From: Solea solea
Lineage: Eukaryota; Chordata; Actinopteri; Pleuronectiformes; Soleidae
Reading direction: 5' to 3'
Assembly: GCF_958295425.1 (NCBI RefSeq)
Contig: NC_081135.1
Coordinates: 22,452,180-22,516,179, forward strand
DNA: 64,000 nt
Shown here: one piece after another, positions 11,973 to 22,049 of the stretch
Layout of the letters: each line of letters starts with the position of its first letter
How positions within the stretch are numbered: position 1 is the stretch's first letter
Notes under the pieces: generated by a model
Told to the model about the DNA's origin: nothing
What the model saw: only the letters and a program-made list of their open reading frames with translations
Database searches by the model: none
Program-made: the position numbers and the translations under genes

Positions 11973-12030
11973 ATATGCCTCCAGTAACATTGTATTTATC
12001 AGTGTTTTGAATTGTCTGTTGTAGGACTAA
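7094..12030 (+). CDS. Nectin/PVR-like cell-adhesion Ig-superfamily gene (5' exon not found)
   Basis: Exons with consistent phases: 7094-7438 (Ig-V), 7553-7855 (Ig-C), 9870-9960 plus 10260-10414 (third Ig domain split by an intron), 11499-11598 (membrane span, residues WTLFCILFFLNV), 11671-11779 (tail) and 12025-12030, where GAC-TAA ends the protein. The V domain ends LDEGVYTCIFTLFPSGN, which fits the T-F-P-x-G type signature of nectin/PVR proteins. Domain order V-C-C and the split third domain also fit nectins, which act at cell contacts and as ligands for TIGIT, CD226 and CD96. Oddities: the B-strand cysteine of the V domain is serine (TCC, near 7155), and the tail of about 40 residues has no clear afadin-binding terminus. 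The signal-peptide exon must lie upstream, beyond the LINE or outside the window. A CD200- or JAM-like protein is less likely. Confidence 0.75.
7856..9869. other. Intron of the nectin-like gene, no further gene seen
   Basis: About 2 kb between the second and third Ig-domain exons. Apart from the short repeat fragment near 8.0 kb I see only AT-rich unique-looking sequence. The 99-codon frame at 8854-9153 shows no domain and overlaps no splice-consistent exon. Confidence 0.5.
8005..8075. repeat. Short fragment of a dispersed fish repeat
   Basis: The text AGTGTCTTGCCCAAGGACAC followed by AGCTGGGAATTGAA resembles a widely repeated teleost sequence with a tRNA-like GGGATTGAACC region. It lies in an intron of the nectin-like gene. 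Recognition is from memory of such repeats only. Confidence 0.3.
11898..11960. repeat. TA/TATG microsatellite in an intron
   Basis: An almost pure TA run with a few G interruptions, followed by a T run, between the tail exon and the final exon of the nectin-like gene. The open frames translated here are low-complexity artefacts. Confidence 0.85.
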
Positions 12031-12579
12031 CTTTGGCTTCCAAGGAACAACAAGATCATCGACGTTTGAACTAAAGGTGATTCACAGGCATCACTGCCTA
12101 GCATTACTAACTTTTGAACGGTTTATTTTCTCATTGTTTACATTTTAATTTAGAAGTTTCTAACTAAAATAGCAAAGATCATCTGCACACTCAATCTGGA
12201 AAAATCTTATTTTGCTATTAAGTTGTATTTAATGTTTTATTTTAACACCCATGTTGTTGACACCCATGTTCTTCTCACACCTAACATTATTTTCAATATT
12301 TATATGTGTATTTCGGTCATGTCAGTTAGATCACTCATCATCCCACATCATCTTAGTGTAGTCCACACAATACACATAACCAAAAGGGAAAGCGGGAGAA
12401 GCAAAAGCGTATCTAGTCCCGCCCCCATTACCCACAGAATACATATTTTCATCGTACAATACATATTTTCATCATACTAATTTATTTTATTTTATTTTTT
12501 TTCTTATGACAGTTTGACAAAACATGTTTCAGGAGCAGGTAGCACTCAGAGATGCAGTGTAGCTCTAGGGTAACTCTAG

Positions 12580-13310
12580 CTCACGTGTTGACATTTGTGC
12601 TTATCAATGTCAGCTATTGTTTGGGTACATTTGCTTCTTGTTTTTTTTGTTTTTTTCTTAATTAGCTTCATGTCGCGGTCGTCAACATCAGTTGATGTTT
12701 TTGCTACGCATTTGTTGACCAGGTGTCTAATCTCTGTGTCCTTCACTAGGATGAGAAACATTGTGCTGGGCTTTCTGTCTCTGTCCTTATCAAAGTGGTG
12801 CCAGTGAAGGAGTGAGTCAGGAATGTTCTTCGCCAGTTTCGGCCCCACATTGACAAGGACAGTGTCTATTATACAGCGTTTGCGAAATGCAAAAAGGAAT
12901 CGTAAGCGCCATTTACATCTGTTTCTTTGTAGACCTCGTTCCAGTTTTGCCTCAGTAGTTCATTTCTCAGTGTAAGCGTCCCCTTTTCAGTCCTGACCCT
13001 TCTATATGTGTTTTTGTTCGGTGTCTGTGTCACAGTGTGCTTCCAGTCATAGATAGCAAAGATTGGCAGGTGGTCACTTATGTCATTTATCAGTAGTCCT
13101 CTTGTTATGCCTTTCCCTATAATATTTGTGAAAATATTATCGACTAGGGTAGCACTTTGTGTTGTGAACCTGCTCGGTCGTGTAATGAGGGCTTGTAAGC
13201 CCATCGTATACATCATTTTAGTGAAGTCATCAATCATCATATTTTGTTTTGGGTTGAGTAAGTCAATATTCACATCACCACAGATAAAAACCCTCTTATA
13301 TAATGTAATA
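12580..13310 (-). pseudogene. LINE endonuclease-to-linker fragment
   Basis: On the minus strand the frame begins FICGDVNIDLLN near 13300, continues with TLVDNIFTN and ISDHLPIFAIYDW, then after a frame change reaches MGPKLAKNIPDS near 12848. These are the C-terminal motifs of the AP-type endonuclease of non-LTR retrotransposons (GD-x-N, D-x-IFTN, SDHxP) and the linker before the RT. No RT follows, so the copy is truncated on its 3' side. It lies downstream of the nectin-like stop codon, possibly inside its 3' untranslated region. It is a different element from the LINE at 4.9 kb because that copy lacks this region. Confidence 0.75.
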
Positions 13311-13319
13311 AATTAAGGG

Positions 13320-15320
13320 ATGGTTACAAACAGTAATAAACATGTGTGAATTCAAGAGAAGAAGCTGTAAAACAACAACAATGTGATGAACAGATTGATG
13401 ACAGATATATAATTGTCCACACTGATACTGTTATGCCTGCCTCAGTATAAATATTCTCCATGTTTACTGTGGTACCACTATCTGTATAAACTTGTTTCGG
13501 TGGTACTGAACTGAAAACAGTTCTCTGAAGTACTCTAGAGTTCTCTAAAAGTACAATTCAATTTTGCTGGTCAAAAAGCTAAAAGCTGCTCACCTGTTGC
13601 ATTTGCTGGTATATACTGTACCTCTTCTATAGCTGCACATAGTATACAGTGAGTATCTATCACTACTGGCCACTTCTTGTAGTGTACTGTTAAACAAGGC
13701 TTTTTTTAGGTTTGTGTGTTACTATTTTGAAGTTACAATGTAAAGTTAAACTTAGGGTACCAATGAAGATCTTTGTCGTCAGTTCTTTGCAAACCCAAAC
13801 CAGAAGACGAATAACACTGGAAACACAAAGTGACCAATTAAGTGTGCAACATTTTGGGAGAGTCAAACACATAAATGGGTGTTGTACCATGAAGCCAAAG
13901 TGATATTTCCCATTTCTATGGATGAAAAGAAATGTGTTCAAAGGATCACCAGAGACAACAAGTGATGTTTGGACACATCAGTTTTAGTCCTGAGATAAGT
14001 CTGCAAACTTTGTACATTTTTAGTCATGTATACATGTAGTCAGTCAAGTTCAACATGACTGTTTAAAAAAAGGGAACAAAACAAAAAAAACCAGAGTGTT
14101 GTGTTAATAGAGAGAAGTAAGTGTACCGGTCTAGCCTGCTCTTCATCACAGCCTGATGCTGTACATTAATCTCTAGTAGACTAATATACTAGATTTTTGA
14201 CTGATGTGTTTGTGGTTGTGTAGTTTTTTCATTCCATGTCTTTAAAGCATTTCAAATAATTAATGATGATGATTTTTTGCGTGTGGTTGTACATTTCATT
14301 TTTATTTTAATGTTAAATGTTTTATGTTTTGGGGTTTGTTTGTTTTTTTGCCTGTTCATTTCAATCACAATAAACATTTAAAATGCCTCAGGCTCACTCA
14401 AACTATTCTGTGTTTACACTTTAAACATGTGACTAAACTACAGTTCCTCTGTTAAACATTACTAAAATAGTTTTTCAAGGTTGTGTGACTAGGCTTATCA
14501 GTGGAACAGACTTTGGATCAGTTTGAATCATGTGGTTGAAAATAACAGCTGTCACGAGCAGCTGGTCTTGTGGAGACAAAGTGTTTTTGTCTTCACACAG
14601 GGAAGAGAAGTTTAGTGGGTGTAACTGGAATCTGTGAAAAGGAGGCACTGTTCTTCTGACCCCGAGTATTCTGTAAATTCTGTAGTATCCGAGTATCTAA
14701 ACCCTTAAACCACTTTTTTCCGGTTAAAACTAGTGTATGTGGTTATCTAGTAATATTATTTAGTTATCCAGGTCCAACTCTTGGTAGTTTTGTGTAAAGT
14801 ATTTGAATTACGTATTTTGTGTTAAAAATGGGTGTATGTACTGCCTTCTCTGGCTAAACACCTCCCATTACTTTTAGAAATTTCCCATGCTTTCATCACT
14901 GTCCCTGTTCATTGTCTGCAACCGTCCTCCTCTAGCCGGGGGGGTGGGGGGCTTGGAGTGTATACGCAGCACTTTCTGCCGGCTATCACAGTAGAGCCGC
15001 ATCCGGTTTACTTTTCAGAATAAAACATCCCGACTTGACACCATTTCGTATTGAACTGCAATCTGCCTCTGCATCATCGATTCAGAGATTCCTAATTCAT
15101 GTGTGGTGCCTTTTATCACTTATCAGTGTGAAAAACGTCATGTGTGAGTGTGCTGCCACCGGAAACCACTCTAAGTTAACTCCACTTACTGTTCAAGTAT
15201 GACTCGATGAGTTTTCCCTCCTCTCAATATTGACTTGTCTCCAAATATAATTAAAAAAGAAATTCCATTTCATATTTTAAATTTGTTAGACAAAACTGAC
15301 AAAAAGTGAGTGAGAGAGAA
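13320..15320. other. Non-coding interval between the two convergent Ig genes
   Basis: No gene, tRNA or intact repeat recognised. It probably holds the 3' untranslated region of the nectin-like gene and intergenic sequence. The short frames at 13690-13941 and 14832-15023 have no visible domains. Confidence 0.5.
14369..14374 (+). terminator. Candidate polyadenylation signal for the nectin-like gene
   Basis: AATAAA, preceded by a T/G-rich stretch, 2.3 kb downstream of the stop codon. If used, the 3' untranslated region would include the antisense LINE fragment. Other signals in the interval cannot be excluded. Confidence 0.3.
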
Positions 15321-15339
15321 AAAGGGTTGATTTGCCTTC

Positions 15340-15345
15340 TTTATT
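15340..15345 (-). terminator. Candidate polyadenylation signal for the TIGIT/CD226-like gene
   Basis: TTTATT on the + strand gives AATAAA on the minus strand, about 0.5 kb past the stop codon. A second candidate lies at 15625-15630. Neither can be chosen from sequence alone. Confidence 0.3.
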
Positions 15346-15840
15346 GCTGTTACCTGAGTCACTAGATCAAACATAGTAAAAGATATGTGGGTTTTATAGG
15401 TAGGTTATATTATATGGATAGGTACAGCTTATCTGTGTTTCCTGGACTCACACAGTATCTTCAAACATTTCTCTAATGACCACCACTATGTGACGGCACT
15501 CTGACCAATCAGTGGCCAGCAGTCTGGTGACGCCACGCATAGTACACCTGAATTTGCGTGTTGCAGATTCTTGTCCATCACCCCCCCTCTCCCCTCCAAG
15601 CATGAAAGGAAACCTATGGCAGTCTTTATTTAGCATTTAAACTCAGGAGTAATTTAGTTTGCCCAGCAAAAACAGCATGGCAGTTTAACATGATGGCCTC
15701 AGTAGAGAAGATCATAAATATAAAGCGCTCATTCCTTTAAGAGTAGATCCAACAAATCCACATTGAGTTATCCCTTGACTCTTCTGCTTCATTTCGTTTG
15801 GTTTCTCCATCCATTTACAGTTTCTCAAGTGAACTTAAAA

Positions 15841-17856
15841 TCAGTGACCTCTGGGCTTGTAGTGATAACTGCTTGGCTGACTCACATTCATTTCTAGGCT
15901 GTTCTCGTATATGTGCTCCCCTGTGTCCTCCTGCCACTGGGGGAAAAAAAAAAATAGAGGAAAAATGTAAACACTGGTGACAGCATACATACTGCAACTC
16001 AGACATACTTGTAGAATAACTTTCGTTCATGTTATTCATGCATTTATTCATGCATTGTTGATAATTAACGTGAGATGATAGTTGTATGTTTACCATTCCT
16101 GTCATGGGAGGCTGACGCCTTTGTCTGTAAAGAAGAGCAGCATTTATGTTTTATTCCAGCAGTGTAACACCATTATCCATACAGTAACAGTACATATCTA
16201 TGAGAGTATGGGTTGAGCAGATACACTTACTCTGAATGCTGATTGTAGATTCTTTGCACAAGAATAAAAGAAAATGTAAAGATCAGGAGAGATGCGATCG
16301 GAACAGCTGTTGCCACAGGGATTAATATATGTTTCCAGTGTCCACTTTCATTGTGCTCTGGAAAAAATAAACAAAAGAAGGTTCCTTTGTGTAATAAGTT
16401 GCTAAACTAAGCTCACAGTCATGTCAGGGCTGCTTCAGTTTTGGGTATGTATTTTATTTAGTTTCATAAAGGAAGCTGTGAAGGTGGTACTGTCACGTCA
16501 GGTGGTCTCTTAAAGTATACCTCAAACACTTTATCACTTCATGGGAACATCACATGTTACTACACAAAAATAGATTTTTCCTTTGAATCATGTTTGAAGA
16601 GAAGGTTCTCTTGAGTCTCAGTGATCGAAGATATATCAATTGCATTGAGCTGTTGGCCACCAAGTGTCAACTCTGCTGGTGGCAAAAATAACTTCATTTG
16701 AAAATAATCTATTAGTCACAACAAATAACACTCCAACCTCACTCATTTGTTGCTACACCAATGCTGCCTTACGCTGCTGCTGCTGCTGCTGCTGCTGGTT
16801 GCAAACAAATTGCTGCTACCACCCCGACCTCTACCTTTTTAGATCAGACTAATGGCGCTTTACCACTACATGGTTTCCTTCTGCGATGACCCTGCCGACA
16901 TTTAGTCCAGCCGAGCCGAGGCGGTACTATGTAGTGGAAAAGCATCATAACGGGCTCAAAATTTAAAATGTTATTCACTGTCATGCTTAGACTTGCTCGT
17001 GTACAGGGTTTCCTGCATTGTGCTCCCTATTTGGCTTTGCATGCTCCTTAGCCAATCCAGGGAGCATCTAAAGAGAGCAGCCACAGGAGCAACTGTGTTT
17101 AATGTCCTTTACAAAAGTCTCCCTTTTATTCTAAGGTTTGAGTCTGAAAATGATGGGAACCATCAAATTCACTGCGGGATGTGTTTTTTTGTTATGGCAT
17201 CAGAGGATTCATTCAGGATGTATTGGGACTGTTTCAGACCTGTACTTAGTGAACGTTGTGGGATCACCCAGGATGGATATTCACTCTGTTCAGTGCCCCC
17301 CCCCCCCCCATTTGTGTTGCTTTTTCTGCACGCATTACCTCTTGGGCTCTTAATTATCAGTTCCCACTTCTGATCCCACACTCCTTCGAACAAGGTGATG
17401 TCACAAGTGTAGTTTCCTGTGTGATTCTTGTGGGCGTTGTCTATGACAAGTGTGTAAAGATGGTTCTCTGACAGAGATAGGTTTATCTCAAGGCTCTTAG
17501 CTGCTTCGCTGATGTACAGTTTTCTTTCCAGATTGTAGCTGATGAGATGATCTCCATCTTTGCTCCATGTGAGCTGGTTGAGTGTGCCGTTTGGCACATT
17601 ACAGTCCAGGGTCACATTGGTGCCCACCTCCACTGAGATGGTTTTGCCATCTGAGAGAAAGTCAAAGATCGAATGACAGCTTTAATTGAACGTCACATAG
17701 ACATCTTGACACCATTATGTCACCCTACAGTTTACAGTAATAGTAATGATAATGTAAATGGCTCTTACCTGCATCTGCATGTGAACAAATCCAGAACATG
17801 CAACATATCAGGGACAATGTCCTTTTGTTGCTGAAATGTCCATAAAAGTCTTCCAT
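15841..17856 (-). CDS. TIGIT/CD226-like single-Ig-domain membrane receptor
   Basis: Five minus-strand exons keep phase throughout: 17856-17769 (signal peptide, starting MEDFYGHF with hydrophobic LSLICCMFWICSHA), 17650-17339 (Ig-V), 16357-16231 (membrane span, ILIPVATAVPIASLLIFTF), 16124-16094 and 15936-15841 (tail and stop). The product is 217 residues. The V domain has paired cysteines in VTLDC and HTGNYTCDI, a W in NQLTWSKDG, and FEGVW where PVR-family members have F-P-x-G. The tail contains EDTGEHIYEN, a Y-x-N phosphotyrosine motif of the type that recruits Grb2-like SH2 domains. As I recall it, human CD226 has an acidic-IY-x-N tail too, but with two Ig domains; TIGIT has one. A SLAM/CD2-type receptor is the main alternative. 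It converges on the nectin/PVR-like gene at 7-12 kb. Confidence 0.65.
16772..16798. repeat. CTG trinucleotide repeat in an intron
   Basis: Eight or more uninterrupted CTG units between the Ig-V and membrane-span exons of the TIGIT/CD226-like gene. On the gene's strand it reads CAG. Confidence 0.85.
16850..16945. mobile_element. Internally deleted relic of the CTTTTCCACTACATGG MITE
   Basis: It has a left end like GCTTTACCACTACATGGT and a right end ACTATGTAGTGGAAAAGC, which are inverted to each other and match the ends of the larger copies at 48190-48705 and 49104-49655. Only about 95 bp remain. Confidence 0.55.
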
Positions 17857-17859
17857 AGC

Positions 17860-18598
17860 ACCTTGAAATAAAGATGACTTGACTGTAAACTTTGTCCTCT
17901 GTGTTCAATGAGAGGCACGAGTCATTCAGTATAACAAATCTATAAAACAAAATTTATAACACAAAATATGGCAAAAGAACGGAGTTAAATAAACATATAC
18001 TGTATGACTTTTAGAAAAGACAAGTTAAGATTAAGCTGAGTATCGTAAAAGAAGATCACATCCTCTCCTCACTCGTATATCTTGAGATAAATATAGCATC
18101 CGCTCTCTTACCGGAGGTGACTCTCTTTGCTGCTCTTTGCTGTCTTGTTCTAAGATTCTAATCTCTAAACCGCTTCAACTTAATGTACCTAATGCAGCAT
18201 AAAGATGAAAATTGTATGCTTGTTATGATGATAATAATGATAATGTCTTTGACAACGGATGAACGCAGCTGTCAGTGTGACTGATGCGTGCTCAACCTGA
18301 CCAGACCCCCTCTCCTACCCATGCACAGCAGAATTGTTGTAACGCAGGAAGTGAATAGTGACGTAACATAGGTGGGTTTGCTGCTTGTTAATGTCTTGGA
18401 TGTTGCACAAAGTTGATCTGAATTTGTGTGAGAGACCTTGGATTACCTTACACCCTTTTTCATTTTCATGTTTAAGAACTGTTTGTCCTGTTTCGTCTTG
18501 CTTCAACCCTGGGTGCACGTTTCGAAACGAAAATGTAAACTGGTGGTTTCAAATATCAAATGAAACCTAAGCGGAAACATCCACAGAGCTGACATCCT
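17860..18598. other. Region 5' of the TIGIT/CD226-like gene
   Basis: It should hold the promoter and 5' untranslated sequence of the minus-strand receptor gene. I see no clear TATA box or other motif I would defend. Confidence 0.4.
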
Positions 18599-18599
18599 G

Positions 18600-18855
18600 A
18601 GGGGCCACACGGTTGTAGTGGTTAGCACTGTAGAAAAAAGTTATCTGTGTGTGTGCATGTGTTTTCTCCAGCCTCCCCCCACAGTCCAAAAAGGAGCTTT
18701 ATATGACACTATAAATTTACCATAGGTGAGAATGTGAGAGTGAATGATTGTTTGTCTCTTTGTGGCCCTGTTATGGACTGGTGACCTGTCCAGCGTGTAC
18801 CTTGCCCTTGTCAGCTGGGATTGGCACCAGTTGATTTAAAGGCATGTTTCCACCA
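18600..18855 (+). mobile_element. Diverged tRNA-derived SINE copy
   Basis: The text GTAGTGGTTAGCACTGTAG (A-box side), then TTTTCTCCAGCC, ATTTACCATAGGTGAGAATG and GACCTGTCCAGCGTGTACC follows the order of the SINE family seen better preserved at 56386 and 57755. The B-box part is deleted. Confidence 0.65.
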
Positions 18856-19545
18856 CAGGAACTACAGAAACTAGACACTTTTCCAGGAACAATCTTTTTT
18901 TAGCAGTAAAAAACACCCCTGCAGATGGTGTGTTATTTTGAAAGGGTTCAGGAATTTCCTGGGTAGAGCCTCCAGCATTGACCACACCTGCATGTTAGCA
19001 GTCTCCACATGAGCTCATATTAAAGATCCAAACAGTTCATGTGTTTTGACTTGACTTTATATCTAAAGCTTGTCACCTCACAGCAGCACCACTTCATATT
19101 TACTGTTGCTGCCCTTTCGTTGTGTGTTATTGTTTTCCTATTGGTGACCACGCCTGTGGCAGTCTGGTGTTAAATTTGTTGAGACACATCATTTCATTGT
19201 GATCCAATCAAAACTGGCTGTCTGGCCACACCCTTCCTCCCTACAACATTCCCTACACACTGGTTCTATTCTTGTTCAGTTATGCGGCTCACAGACAGAT
19301 AGCCAAAAAACTTTGAAGCAAATTCCCAGACGTTTTCTCTTCTAGACTGTACAATGTAGCCACTGCTTCATTTTCTGTCAAGGAATAATTGTGAACAACA
19401 GGTCAAACAAATCCCAGACGACAGTAGAAGCATTGTTTTCAAGTGTCACATTGCAACATGAACATGCTAATGATTAGTTCAGAAATTAGAAATGATTAGT
19501 TTGCCAATTAACATGACTCACTCAACTGAGTGGTTCGTTCGCTCA

Positions 19546-20301
19546 TTTTCATGTAGAGATGTTCCGATTTTTTGCCCTCCCGATACCGATTCTTGTGCTG
19601 TGGGTATCGGCCGATACAGAGTACCGATACCAGTGTGTTATAAAAAAAAATATATCATACTACGCCTGCATGACTGATATGATTATCATTGGTGGTAAGG
19701 TTTGGCTCAGGTTTAACCCTCTTTAAAACATGAACGAATACAGCAAATGGACACCATTTATTTTTACCAGTGATATGTTATTTCGTTTTTCAGCTTGTAC
19801 GTTTGTTTTGACTCTGGTCCAAACACCGCAGCACTGGCAGATTTTTAAAATGAGTCTCTGAAGTAACGCTAAACTTTAAAAACAGAGGCATACATACGCA
19901 GGACACAGGTACGCTGGTTAGTTGTAGCGCTGCTCTTTACGTTTAATAAACGGCCGCTCCAGTTTGACTGTAGGCACGCTAACGGAGCTAGCGCAGCTAA
20001 CAACACTAACGGAGCTAACTGGTAAATACTGCCAAACCGCCGACATGATGAGCTAACGTTAGCGCCTTGTCTACAGGTGTCGGGTGATCAGTTCTTCTTC
20101 ACACCTCTAAAACAGCACAGCGCAACTGTTTCAAGAGCGGCAAAGAAGAACCGTATCAGAGCTAACGGAGCTCTAATAAATTACGTGCTATCAGATCGGT
20201 GCATGGACTCCAGTACTCGCCGATACGATGCCCACATTTTACGGCAGTATCGGAGGCATTTCCGATACTGGTATCGGAATCGGAACAACTCTATTTTCAT
20301 G
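19546..20301. mobile_element. hAT-type MITE with perfect 8-bp target duplication
   Basis: The element spans 19554-20293 (740 bp). Its termini TAGAGATGTTCCGATT and AATCGGAACAACTCTA are inverted repeats with one mismatch in 16. It is flanked on both sides by TTTTCATG (19546-19553 and 20294-20301), an 8-bp duplication as hAT transposases make. The interior has CCGATAC-rich subterminal repeats on both sides and AACGGAGCTAAC repeats but no transposase. The 97-codon frame inside is not a gene. Confidence 0.85.
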
Positions 20302-20415
20302 CAGTACCTTCCTTCGCCACATGGCAGGCAGCTGCATAAGTTCAGTCAGCAGGACAGGAAACAGAAATGATTAGTTCAGGATTCACTCAACTGAGCGTCT
20401 GTCCTCAGGTCAAGT

Positions 20416-22045
20416 GACATCTACCTAGTCTTTTTTTTTTTGAGTTTTAAAAGATCTTTATTGCAAAAGGGTTACAGTACATAAATGATCAAAGAATCAA
20501 ACTGCATTAGTGAACAATCAATGGGCACAGACAGGAGAAATACAATTTTGCCAGGGTAGCTAATAAATTATTAAAAAGAAAAAGAGGACCAAACATTGAC
20601 AGTCTTGATTGCCTTCTTGTTGTTAGAGCCAGAAATCAAGGAAATATAGTGCACAACTTCAAAATTAGGTTTTTTACCACTGAATTTACATTTATGAATA
20701 TGGAATTTTGCCAATAGAATTAAAACATTTATAATGAAGTACATATTTTCTCTATTTTGAGTTCTATAAAAGCAAAATACCACATTCTCCCATAATAAGA
20801 CAGTCTTTATAAATATGGTCAATAATGAATCTGCTGAAGTTTTGTCAAAATCTGGTATGTGAACAATACCAAAAGAGGTGTAAAACAGTTTCTGGGTGGT
20901 CTTCACAAAAAGAACAGTTTGTATTTATGTCTCTTTTAAATTTAGTCATATAATGATTAGCAGGGTAATATCGGTGAATTATTTTGAACGATGCTTCTTT
21001 CACCTTGTTTACTATCATGTATTTGTTAGGAATCAACCAAACTTTTTTCCAATCAATGTAGTTCACAAATCTGTTCCAATAAAATACAACATTTGGAATA
21101 GAAACAATTTCTTTCTGAAACAGAGCATGAATGTTCTTATTATTTCGAGGAAGTTTAGAAAAACAGATCTTTCCAACAGGTGATTCAGCCACAGTAGGGA
21201 GGGAGACAGGAGTGGGAGGAGTTCTGCCAGTATCTCTAAAAAGCATTATCGTGCCTGATGGAATGGCATCAAATACGATTGCAAATTCTCGAGGCGTAAC
21301 TGGAATATTATATGTTAAAAGAAACTCTCTATAGGACAAAAGCCGCCCCTCTTCGTTACAAAGCTGGCACACCAGCAGAATTTGATTCTGTACCCAGTTC
21401 TCAAAAAAAGTGACTTGTTTCTATATAAAATATCTCTGTTATTCGAAATCAGATACCTGTGTACGTCCAGATGAAGTCAAAAAGCATCCTATCAATATCT
21501 TTCCAAATTTTAACATCCAGGTGTAGAGAGCTGCGTATGTAAGCCGAGATATCCCTTCAGCCTTGGTAAGTCACACTCTGCCTTTTAGAGACAAATCCCT
21601 TTGTTTTTTTAATGATTGGAGAAAAATTTAAGGGACATCTCACTTTCTGATCTGAGATAAGAATACCCAGGTATGTAACTTCTTCCTTGATCGGAATGTT
21701 GCAAATAGTTTGTATATTACAATCTCCAAATCCATTTGTTTTTGAAAGAGAGAAAAATAAATTGGTGTTCTATAGTATCAAAGGCCTTATAGAAATCGAA
21801 GAAAAGGATGAAGCCATCTTCAAATATCAGGTCAGAGTAGTCAAGAATATCCAATACTAACCTAATATTATTAGAGATGTGTCTATTCCTCATAAAGCCT
21901 GACTGTGTCTCATCTATAATTGTGTCAAGAGTTTCTTTAACTCTCCTGGCAAATGTCAACGCCATCTTTTTATAATCATTATTTAGCAGACAGATAGGTC
22001 TCCAGTTATCAATAAAAAGCATGTCTTTTCGACAGCTACCTAGTC
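20416..22045 (-). mobile_element. 5'-truncated L1-type LINE with target-site duplication
   Basis: The insertion body is 20431-22030 on the minus strand, with a poly(A) tail seen as the T run at 20431-20441. GACATCTACCTAGTC (20416-20430) and GACAGCTACCTAGTC (22031-22045) flank it, a 15-bp duplication with one mismatch. The content is the RT start and the C-terminal zinc-finger region of an L1/Tx1-type ORF2. The good duplication says this is a single retrotransposition event truncated at its 5' end. Confidence 0.85.
20571..22022 (-). pseudogene. L1-type ORF2 remnant
   Basis: Reading the minus strand from 22022, the frame has NWRPICLLNNDYKKMA, DETQSGFMRNRHISNN and FILFFDFYKAFDTIEH, which are RT fingers and the first palm motif. 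About 90 bp later comes KEEVTYLGILISDQKV, so the segment that should carry the F/Y-A-D-D box is deleted. The frame at 21372-20845 covers the C-terminal region with IHRYYPANHYMTKFK and a CSFCEDHPETVLHLFWYC zinc-binding motif typical of L1-like elements. Several frame changes make it non-functional. Confidence 0.8.
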
Positions 22046-22049
22046 ACCG

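Noticed and set aside
11787..12024. Open frames with IYIYMYIYM-type sequence
   Set aside because: They are translations of the TA/TATG microsatellite in an intron.
17138..17471. Open frames crossing the poly-C run near 17290
   Set aside because: They lie over the intron and Ig-V exon of the minus-strand receptor gene and depend on a homopolymer; no domain is visible.
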